This document shows, piece by piece, positions 1 to 5,574 of a DNA stretch of 13,022 nucleotides. The position numbers and the translations under genes are program-made. Source of the stretch: an uncultured Kineosporia sp. (GTDB taxonomy: Bacteria > Actinomycetota > Actinomycetes > Actinomycetales > Kineosporiaceae); contig CALMAR010000217.1 of assembly GCA_937859855.1 (NCBI GenBank), forward strand, positions 1 through 13,022, in the 5' to 3' direction. The notes below the pieces were generated by a model. The model was not told the DNA's origin. It saw nothing but the letters and a program-made list of their open reading frames with translations, and ran no database searches. How positions within the stretch are numbered: the first letter of the stretch is position 1; every line of letters begins with the position of its first letter.

Positions 1-6
1 ACCTGA

Positions 7-20
7 CACCACGCGTGGTG
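7..20. repeat. Perfect 14-bp palindrome
   Basis: CACCACGCGTGGTG is its own reverse complement. It lies about 50 bases upstream of the -10-like element of the YnfA-family gene. A perfect short palindrome in promoter-proximal DNA is typical of an operator for a dimeric repressor (TetR or LacI type), but the palindrome could equally belong to the end of an upstream gene outside the window. The palindrome is seen directly; a role is inference. Confidence 0.35.
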
Positions 21-68
21 CGGCTCGGACTCCGTCAGCGACAAATGGGAATGTGCCGGGCGGCCGCC

Positions 69-80
69 TAGGGTCGCATC
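69..80 (+). promoter_or_regulatory. Candidate leaderless promoter -10 element for the ynfA-like gene
   Basis: TAGGGT at 69-74 fits the actinobacterial TANNNT -10 pattern and is followed by exactly six bases before the ATG at 81. This spacing would place transcription initiation on the start codon itself, the known arrangement of leaderless genes in actinobacteria. No convincing -35 hexamer is seen. The alternative reading is that AGGG (70-73) serves as a weak Shine-Dalgarno sequence with a 7-base spacer. Confidence 0.35.
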
Positions 81-419
81 ATGACCGTCACCCGCTCTCT
101 GATCCTTTTCGCCGTGGCCGCTCTCTTCGAGATAGGCGGCGCGTGGCTCATCTGGCAGGGCTGGCGGGAGCATCGCGGGCTGTGGTGGACCGTCGCCGGA
201 GTGATCGTCCTGGGCCTCTACGGCTTCGCAGCCACCCTCCAGCCCGGTGCCCACTTCGGCCGCATCCTCGCCGCCTACGGCGGCATCTTCGTCGCGGCCT
301 CGCTGACCTGGGGTGTCGTCGTGGACAAGTTTCATCCCGACCGCTACTCCATCACTGGAGCGATCATCTGCCTCTTCGGCGTGGCCGTGATCATGTACGC
401 TCCGCGCGCCGCGACATAA
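81..419 (+). CDS. ynfA: YnfA/UPF0060 family small membrane protein
   Basis: This 112-residue, highly hydrophobic protein has four predicted membrane helices at about residues 4-22, 32-50, 60-80 and 90-107. It carries the family signature: the N-terminal stretch [26 protein letters not shown] near the middle, then [15 protein letters not shown], and [27 protein letters not shown] C-terminal residues. The length matches the family (about 105-115 residues). UPF0060 members are inner-membrane proteins of the small-multidrug-resistance-like fold; YnfA of enteric bacteria has been described as an efflux transporter, but the physiological substrate here cannot be read from the sequence. The ATG at 81 is chosen because homologues begin just before this hydrophobic helix. 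The gene precedes the Kdp locus on the same strand but is separated by a candidate terminator, so it is probably an independent unit. Family assignment is firm; function is not. Confidence 0.9.
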   Translation: MTVTRSLILFAVAALFEIGGAWLIWQGWREHRGLWWTVAGVIVLGLYGFAATLQPGAHFGRILAAYGGIFVAASLTWGVVVDKFHPDRYSITGAIICLFGVAVIMYAPRAAT

Positions 420-463
420 CCCAGCCGCGCCCTGAACCGCTTCGAGTCCAGCATTGCCTAGTT

Positions 464-490
464 CTGCCGGGCGAGCTCAACCCGGCTCAG
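464..490 (+). terminator. Candidate terminator hairpin after the ynfA-like gene
   Basis: GCCGGG (466-471) pairs with CCCGGC (481-486) across a 9-base loop, and flanking CTG/CAG can extend the stem with a bulge. It starts about 45 bases after the stop codon. No T-run follows, which is common in high-GC actinobacteria. It would separate the YnfA-like gene from the Kdp leader. Confidence 0.4.
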
Positions 491-517
491 CTGTAGAGAT
501 TTCGTCAAAATCCCCTT

Positions 518-539
518 CCTTGCTGTCGTTTTCCTGTCG
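518..539 (+). promoter_or_regulatory. Candidate KdpE-type operator (tandem CTGTCG, 11-bp spacing)
   Basis: CTGTCG occurs at 523-528 and again at 534-539. The two 11-base units (518-528 and 529-539) match at 8 of 11 positions. Direct repeats one helical turn apart are the usual target layout for OmpR/PhoB-class winged-helix regulators, and KdpE encoded downstream belongs to this class. The site lies about 90-110 bases before the first gene of the operon. I see no clear -35/-10 pair nearby, so the site is inferred from geometry only. Confidence 0.3.
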
Positions 540-584
540 ACGACCGGCCCGGGCCACGCCATCCGGCCGTCTACTGGGTCCAGT

Positions 585-604
585 TGGCTGCCCCCGGCAA
601 GCCA
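585..604 (+). promoter_or_regulatory. Leader hairpin directly before the Kdp operon ribosome binding site
   Basis: TGGC (585-588) and TGCC (589-592) pair with GGCA (596-599) and GCCA (601-604), leaving a bulged A and a 3-base CCC loop. The stem ends 7 bases before the purine-rich GGGAGAAGG (611-619) that serves the first micro-ORF at 626. It could modulate translation or transcript stability; this is inference. It does not resemble a known riboswitch that I can recognise. Confidence 0.3.
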
Positions 605-625
605 CGCGAAGGGAGAAGGCGCGTC

Positions 626-709
626 GTGCTGGATGTTGTGTATGTGCTGATCACGGTGGCGCTCTTCGCCGTGCTGGTGCTGATCGTCAAGGGCGCTGAG
701 CGACTGTGA
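626..709 (+). CDS. 27-residue single-helix micro-protein coupled to kdpF
   Basis: A GTG-initiated ORF of 27 codons begins with [17 protein letters not shown] and ends KGAERL. It is one uninterrupted hydrophobic helix (about residues 4-20) with a positively charged, presumably cytoplasmic tail. It has the best Shine-Dalgarno sequence at the 5' end of the operon (GGGAGAAGG, 611-619, six bases from the GTG). Its TGA (707-709) overlaps the kdpF start (GTG 706-708) as GTGA, so kdpF translation is probably coupled to it. In general shape it resembles KdpF, a one-helix subunit of about 29 residues ending in ERF, so it may be a second KdpF-like peptide or an accessory subunit of the pump. I recall similar short ORFs before kdpF in other actinobacteria, but no function that I know of has been assigned. 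It could also be only a translational leader peptide. Confidence 0.65.
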   Translation: MLDVVYVLITVALFAVLVLIVKGAERL

Positions 710-795
710 ACCTGGCCAATCTCATCGGCCTGGTCGTGGCAGTGGGGCTAGTCGTGTTCCTGGTCGTGGCGCTGGTCTTTCCGGAGCGGTTCTGA
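706..795 (+). CDS. kdpF: KdpF, small stabilising subunit of the K+ pump
   Basis: This 29-residue one-helix membrane peptide has a GTG start. It begins [15 protein letters not shown], continues as a single hydrophobic helix and ends FPERF, the typical C-terminus of actinobacterial KdpF (E. coli KdpF is also 29 residues). KdpF sits against KdpA in the membrane and stabilises the KdpFABC complex. Its start overlaps the stop of the preceding micro-ORF (GTGA), and its TGA (793-795) overlaps the ATG of kdpA (TGATG), so it is embedded in a chain of coupled genes. It has only a weak Shine-Dalgarno sequence of its own, which supports translation by coupling. Length, C-terminal motif and position directly before kdpA make the call secure. 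Confidence 0.9.
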   Translation: MNLANLIGLVVAVGLVVFLVVALVFPERF

Positions 796-2456
796 TGTCG
801 TCGCCCGCCGCCGCCGGCCTCTTCATCGCGTCGCTGGTGATCGCGCTCGCGCTCGCCTACCGGCCAGCCGGGGACTACATGTACACGGTCGTTCAGGCGG
901 TCAAGCACTCGCGGGTGGAGAAGCAGATCTATCGTCTGATCGGCGTCGATGCGGACGGGGATCAGCCTTGGCCGGTCTATGCCCGCAGCGTGCTCGCGTT
1001 CTCCGCGGTATCGATCCTCTTCCTGTACGTATTCATGCGCATCCAGGCTCACCTGCTGCTCTCGCTGGGCCTCAGCGACATCCAGCCGGCTCTGGCCTGG
1101 AACACCGCCGTCAGCTTCGTCACCAACACCAACTGGCAGGCGTATTCCGGCGAGTCGACCATGGGACATCTGGTCCAGATGGCGGGCCTGGCGGTGCAGA
1201 ACTTCGCATCCGCGGCGGTGGGCATCGCGGTCGCGGTCGCGCTGGTCCGGGGTTTCGCCCGCAGCACCACCGACCGGCTGGGCAACTTCTGGGTCGATCT
1301 GGTCCGGATCGTGCTGCGGATCCTGCTGCCGGTCGCGGTGATCGGAGCGATCGTGTTCGTGGCCGCGGGGATGGTGCAGAACTTCTCAGCCGGCACCGAC
1401 GTGCACACGCTGGCCGGTGCCACCCAGCACATCACCGGCGGCCCAGTGGCCAGCCAGGAGATCATCAAGGAGTTCGGCACCAACGGCGGCGGCTTCTACA
1501 ACGTCAACAGTGCCCATCCGTTCGAGAACCCGGCCGCCTGGACCAACTGGCTTCAGATCTTCCTCCTGCTGCTGATCTCGTTCAGCCTGCCGCGCACGTT
1601 CGGCCGGATGGCCGGCAGCAACCGGCAGGGATACGCCATCGTCGCGGCCATGGCGATCCTCGCCGTCGCGAGCATCGTGCTGATGAACGTCTTGCAGGGT
1701 GTGCACACCGGCACCGTGCCGCAAGCCGTGGGATCCGCGGCTGAGGGCACGGATACGCGTTTCGGAGTACTGCAATCCGCCACCTTCGCCAGTGCCACCA
1801 CACTGACGTCGACCGGCGCCGTCGACTCGTTCCACGACTCGTACACCGGCCTGGGCGGCGGGGTGGCGCTGCTGAACATGATGTACGGCGAAATCGCGCC
1901 AGGTGGAACCGGTTCCGGCCTCTACGGCATTCTTGTTCTCGCGGTGATAACGGTCTTCGTCGCCGGGCTGATGGTCGGGCGGACGCCGGAGTATCTCGGC
2001 AAGAAGATCGGCTCACGGGAGATGAAGTTCGCATCGCTCTATCTGCTGACGACGCCCGCCGTGGTGCTGGCGGGCACCGCCGCGTCGATGGCGAATCCTG
2101 TTGCGCGCCAGTCCATGCTGAACAGCGGAGCGCACGGGCTGTCCGAGGTGCTCTATGCCTTCACGTCGGCGGGTAACAACAACGGATCGGCGTTCGCCGG
2201 CCTCGGCGTAAACACCTACTGGTACAACACCACGCTGGGGCTGGCCATGCTGATCGGCCGATTCCTGCCGATGATTCTCGTGCTCGGCCTGGCCGGGTCA
2301 CTCGCCCGGCAGAAGTTCGTCCCCGAATCGAACGGAACGCTGAAGACCTATCAGCCGCTGTTCGTGGGAATGCTGGCGGGAGTGATCGTGATCGTCGTCG
2401 CCCTCACATATCTGCCCGCCCTCGCCCTCGGCCCCCTCGCAGAAGGGCTGCACTGA
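795..2456 (+). CDS. kdpA: KdpA, potassium-binding and translocating subunit of the K+-transporting ATPase
   Basis: This 553-residue polytopic membrane protein is close to E. coli KdpA in length (557). It belongs to the superfamily of K+ transporters with four selectivity-filter loops, and all four are visible: TNTNW at residues 110-114, TNGGG at 229-233 (followed by [13 protein letters not shown]), TSTGAV at 338-343 (followed by [12 protein letters not shown]), and TSAGNNNGS at 457-465. Gly232 aligns with the filter glycine of the same number in E. coli. KdpA captures K+ from outside with high affinity and passes it through an intersubunit tunnel to KdpB. The ATG is fixed by the overlap with the kdpF stop and by GGAG at 783-786. 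The TGA ends one base before kdpB. No truncation or odd residues were noticed. Confidence 0.98.
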   Translation: MSSPAAAGLFIASLVIALALAYRPAGDYMYTVVQAVKHSRVEKQIYRLIGVDADGDQPWPVYARSVLAFSAVSILFLYVFMRIQAHLLLSLGLSDIQPALAWNTAVSFVTNTNWQAYSGESTMGHLVQMAGLAVQNFASAAVGIAVAVALVRGFARSTTDRLGNFWVDLVRIVLRILLPVAVIGAIVFVAAGMVQNFSAGTDVHTLAGATQHITGGPVASQEIIKEFGTNGGGFYNVNSAHPFENPAAWTNWLQIFLLLLISFSLPRTFGRMAGSNRQGYAIVAAMAILAVASIVLMNVLQGVHTGTVPQAVGSAAEGTDTRFGVLQSATFASATTLTSTGAVDSFHDSYTGLGGGVALLNMMYGEIAPGGTGSGLYGILVLAVITVFVAGLMVGRTPEYLGKKIGSREMKFASLYLLTTPAVVLAGTAASMANPVARQSMLNSGAHGLSEVLYAFTSAGNNNGSAFAGLGVNTYWYNTTLGLAMLIGRFLPMILVLGLAGSLARQKFVPESNGTLKTYQPLFVGMLAGVIVIVVALTYLPALALGPLAEGLH

Positions 2457-2457
2457 G

Positions 2458-4629
2458 ATGAGCATTCAGACCATGAAGCGCCCGTCTGCGGGCGAGCCGG
2501 CCAGCGAACGGGAATCGCGCCGGGTCGGTACCGGCCTGCTCGATCCGAAACAGCTGGTCACGTCGATTCCTGATGCCGTCCGCAAGCTCAACCCGGCGAC
2601 CCTGTGGCGCAACCCGGTCATGTTCATCGTCGAGATCGGGTCGGTGTTCACCACCGTTCTGGCGATAGGGCATCCCACCGTTTTCGCCTGGCTGATCACC
2701 GCCTGGCTCTGGCTCACGGTGATATTCGCAAACCTGGCTGAAGCGGTGGCCGAAGGACGGGGCAAGGCCCAGGCCGAAACCCTGCGCCGGGCCAAGCAGG
2801 ACACGATGGCGCGCCGCCTGCGGGCCTGGAAGCCGGGTTCAGGGACGGTGGAAGAGGAGTCCGTCGCGGCCGCAACCCTCCAGCGGGGCGACATCGTGGT
2901 GGTCGAGGCGGGGCAAGTGGTACCCGGCGACGGCGATGTGGTGGAGGGGATCGCCAGTGTCGACGAGTCCGCCATTACCGGCGAGTCCGCACCCGTGATC
3001 CGGGAGTCGGGAGGCGACCGATCCGCGGTCACCGGCGGCACCCGGGTGCTGTCGGACCGGATCGTCGTGCGCATCACGCAGAAGCCCGGCGAGAGCTTCA
3101 TCGACCGCATGATTGCTCTGGTCGAAGGGGCCAACCGGCAGAAGACCCCGAACGAGATCGCCCTCAACATCCTGCTGGCCTCGCTGACCATCATCTTCCT
3201 GCTGGCCGTCGCGACCCTGCAGCCGCTGGCCATCTACTCCAAGTCTGTCCAGGCGTTCGCACCGGACAGCCAGGCACTCGACCAGAACGGCGTCACCGGC
3301 ATCGTGCTGGTGTCCTTGCTGGTCTGCCTGATCCCCACCACGATCGGCGCACTGCTGTCGGCCATCGGCATCGCCGGGATGGACCGGCTGGTGCAGCGCA
3401 ACGTGCTGGCCATGTCGGGGCGAGCGGTGGAAGCGGCCGGCGACGTCAATACCTTGCTGCTGGACAAGACCGGAACGATCACCCTCGGCAACCGGCAGGC
3501 CAGCGAGTTCATCCCGGCCGGTTCCGTGCCTGTCGCGGAACTCGCCGACGCGGCCCAGCTTTCGAGCCTGGCCGACGAGACGCCCGAGGGCCGCTCGATC
3601 GTCGTCTTCGCCAAGACCGAGTACGGGCTGCGCGAACGCGAGCCAGGAGAGCTGAGCCACGCGACCTGGGTGCCCTTCACGGCGCAGACCCGGATGTCGG
3701 GAGTCGACCTGGCTGGTCCGGAGGCCGATCCGGTCCGGCAGTTGCGCAAAGGCGCGGCCACCGCAGTAGTCGAATGGGTCCGGGCCGGGGGCGGGCAGAC
3801 CTCGGACGATCTGGACGAAATCGTCGGCACAATCTCCGCCTCCGGAGGTACCCCACTCGTGGTCGGAGAGCGAACCGGTTCTGGCACAAGGGTTCTGGGG
3901 GTGATCCAGCTCAAGGACGTGGTCAAGGCGGGCATGCGTGCCCGCTTCGACGAGATGCGGCAGATGGGCATCCGCACCGTCATGATCACCGGCGATAATC
4001 CGCGCACAGCCCGGGCGATCGCCGACGAGGCCGGCGTGGACGACTTCCTGGCCGAAGCCACGCCCGAGGACAAGCTGGCCCTGATCCGCCGTGAGCAGGA
4101 GGGCGGAAAGCTGGTGGCCATGACCGGCGACGGCACCAACGACGCCCCAGCGCTGGCTCAGGCGGATGTCGGAGTCGCGATGAACACCGGTACGTCGGCC
4201 GCGAAAGAGGCCGGCAACATGGTCGACCTGGATTCTGATCCGACCAAGCTGATCGAGATCGTCGAGATCGGCAAGCAGCTGCTGATCACCCGGGGCGCAC
4301 TGACCACGTTCTCCATCGCCAACGACATCGCCAAGTATTTCGCCATCATTCCGGCCATGTTCGCGGCGCTGTATCCGGGCCTGGACAGCCTGAACATCAT
4401 GCGGCTGCACAGCCCGGCCTCGGCCATCCTGTCCGCCGTCATCTTCAACGCCCTGGTCATCGTGGTGCTGATCCCTCTTGCACTGCGGGGCGTGCGCTAC
4501 ACGCCCTCCAGTTCGGCCGCCATGCTCCGGCGCAACCTGCTGGTGTACGGGATCGGCGGCATCATCGCGCCCTTCATCGGAATCAAGATCATCGATCTGC
4601 TCGTCCACTTCATCCCCGGGATCTCCTGA
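2458..4629 (+). CDS. kdpB: KdpB, P-type ATPase catalytic subunit of the K+ pump
   Basis: This 723-residue P-type ATPase is longer than E. coli KdpB (682). In order it has an N-terminal cytoplasmic segment and first helices (to about residue 85), an actuator domain with TGES at 174-177 (Ser177 corresponds to the inhibitory phosphoserine of E. coli KdpB), helices 3-4 with CLIPTTIG, the phosphorylation motif DKTGTIT with aspartate 336, a nucleotide-binding domain, the hinge motif GDGTNDAP (aspartate 558), and C-terminal helices. It hydrolyses ATP to drive K+ from KdpA into the cell. Two differences from E. coli are visible: an extra segment at the N-terminus and about 14 more residues in the outward-facing loop between helices 3 and 4 (around 256-281). 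The distance from the TGES serine to the catalytic aspartate is 159 residues here and 145 in E. coli. It starts one base after kdpA (AGAAGGG at 2441-2447) and overlaps kdpC by one base. Confidence 0.98.
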   Translation: MSIQTMKRPSAGEPASERESRRVGTGLLDPKQLVTSIPDAVRKLNPATLWRNPVMFIVEIGSVFTTVLAIGHPTVFAWLITAWLWLTVIFANLAEAVAEGRGKAQAETLRRAKQDTMARRLRAWKPGSGTVEEESVAAATLQRGDIVVVEAGQVVPGDGDVVEGIASVDESAITGESAPVIRESGGDRSAVTGGTRVLSDRIVVRITQKPGESFIDRMIALVEGANRQKTPNEIALNILLASLTIIFLLAVATLQPLAIYSKSVQAFAPDSQALDQNGVTGIVLVSLLVCLIPTTIGALLSAIGIAGMDRLVQRNVLAMSGRAVEAAGDVNTLLLDKTGTITLGNRQASEFIPAGSVPVAELADAAQLSSLADETPEGRSIVVFAKTEYGLREREPGELSHATWVPFTAQTRMSGVDLAGPEADPVRQLRKGAATAVVEWVRAGGGQTSDDLDEIVGTISASGGTPLVVGERTGSGTRVLGVIQLKDVVKAGMRARFDEMRQMGIRTVMITGDNPRTARAIADEAGVDDFLAEATPEDKLALIRREQEGGKLVAMTGDGTNDAPALAQADVGVAMNTGTSAAKEAGNMVDLDSDPTKLIEIVEIGKQLLITRGALTTFSIANDIAKYFAIIPAMFAALYPGLDSLNIMRLHSPASAILSAVIFNALVIVVLIPLALRGVRYTPSSSAAMLRRNLLVYGIGGIIAPFIGIKIIDLLVHFIPGIS

Positions 4630-5528
4630 TGCGCCTGCCTTCCTGGCTCGCCCAGCACGTGGCCGCGGTACGTGCGGTGCTCGTCCTGACCGTCCTCACC
4701 GGCCTGATCTACCCCCTGACGATCACCGGGATCGCACAGACTCCCGGTCTCAAGCACCGCGCCGACGGGTCACTTGTTTTAGCCGGTGGCCGGGCGGTCG
4801 GGTCCTCGATCATTGGCCAGGCGTTCACCGGCAAGGACGGCCGTCCCCTGACCCAGTATTTCCAGTCCCGGCCCTCGGCCGCGGGAGACGGCTACGACCC
4901 CCGCTCGACCAGCGCCTCCAACCTCGGCCCAGAAAGCGTGGTGGACACTCTCGGCGACCCGGCGCAGGCCAGCAACCCCGGCGGGGACGGGAGCAGCGCC
5001 AGCCTGTTGAGCGAGGTCTGCGCCCGCAGCCTGGCGGTGGGAAAGCTCGAAGGGGTCAGCGGCGCCAGGCCCTTCTGCACCCCGGGCGGGGCTGGTGCCG
5101 TGCTGTCGGTGTTCCGGCGCGATGGCTTGACTGGGCCGATCACCCGAGTGGTCAGCCTCAACGAACCGTGCCCGGCCGTGCCGTTCCGGACCGCCTATCA
5201 AGGCGTCCAGGTGGAGTGCTCCAAGTTCGGCGAGGACTACAGCAAGGGCATCGTGACGCCGATCAGGGGAACCAGTAAAGACTCACCCGTTCCCGCGGAT
5301 GCGGTCACAGCGAGTGCCAGTGGACTCGACTACCAGATCAGCCCGGCGTACGCGGACCTTCAGGCCAGGCGGGTGGCTCGCGCCCGCGGGGTCAGCCTCA
5401 GCGCCATTCAGAAGCTGATAGCGGCCAACACGTCAGGCCGCGTCCTGGGTTTCATCGGCGAGCCAGGCGTGAACGTGCTCGAGCTCAACCTCGCGGTGGA
5501 TCGCACGTACCCAGTACCGGCGGGATGA
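4629..5528 (+). CDS. kdpC: KdpC, K+-ATPase accessory subunit, long form with a cysteine-rich insertion
   Basis: KdpC is a single-helix subunit whose soluble part lies outside the membrane and which promotes assembly and ATP affinity of KdpB. Here the N-terminal helix is at about 12-36, followed by the family motifs IGQAFTG, FQSRPSA and SNLGPES. The C-terminal core carries VTASASGLD (226-234), ISPAYADLQ, RVARARG, and GEPGVNVLELNLALD-like residues. The protein is 299 residues against about 190 in E. coli. The excess is one block of roughly 100-115 residues between SNLGPES and the VPADAVTASASGLD core. This block contains all four cysteines visible in the mature region (131, 150, 181, 197), suggesting two disulfides in an extracytoplasmic subdomain. 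The ATG overlaps the kdpB stop (TGATG) and has no good Shine-Dalgarno sequence, so translation is coupled. Both core motifs are intact, so this is an elaborated functional KdpC, not a frameshifted one. Confidence 0.95.
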   Translation: MRLPSWLAQHVAAVRAVLVLTVLTGLIYPLTITGIAQTPGLKHRADGSLVLAGGRAVGSSIIGQAFTGKDGRPLTQYFQSRPSAAGDGYDPRSTSASNLGPESVVDTLGDPAQASNPGGDGSSASLLSEVCARSLAVGKLEGVSGARPFCTPGGAGAVLSVFRRDGLTGPITRVVSLNEPCPAVPFRTAYQGVQVECSKFGEDYSKGIVTPIRGTSKDSPVPADAVTASASGLDYQISPAYADLQARRVARARGVSLSAIQKLIAANTSGRVLGFIGEPGVNVLELNLAVDRTYPVPAG

Positions 5529-5540
5529 TGACCTGGTAAT

Positions 5541-5557
5541 TCCGCCGGGCTGGCGGA
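5541..5557 (+). promoter_or_regulatory. Intercistronic hairpin between kdpC and kdpD
   Basis: TCCGCC (5541-5546) pairs with GGCGGA (5552-5557) across a GGGCT loop, inside the only untranslated gap of the kdp cluster (46 bases). It sits just before the kdpD ribosome binding site. It may act as a partial terminator, a processing site or an mRNA 3'-end stabiliser separating kdpFABC from kdpDE. No T-run follows. Confidence 0.35.
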
Positions 5558-5562
5558 GATGG

Positions 5563-5569
5563 AAGGAGG
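5563..5569 (+). promoter_or_regulatory. Strong ribosome binding site of kdpD
   Basis: AAGGAGG with a 5-base spacer to the ATG at 5575 is a near-perfect match to the anti-Shine-Dalgarno sequence and much stronger than the sites before kdpF, kdpA or kdpC. It fixes the kdpD start and implies independent translation initiation of the regulatory genes. Confidence 0.8.
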
Positions 5570-5574
5570 AGGCG

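Noticed and set aside
420..625. Known riboswitch (for example the c-di-AMP/ydaO type) in the kdp leader
   Set aside because: The conserved ydaO core elements were not found by eye; only a simple hairpin is visible.
2839..4608. 589-codon minus-strand open frame opposite kdpB
   Set aside because: It is an antisense shadow produced by GC-rich codon bias. Its translation is rich in Asp/Gly/Gln/His with no recognisable domain, and the + strand frame is an unambiguous KdpB.
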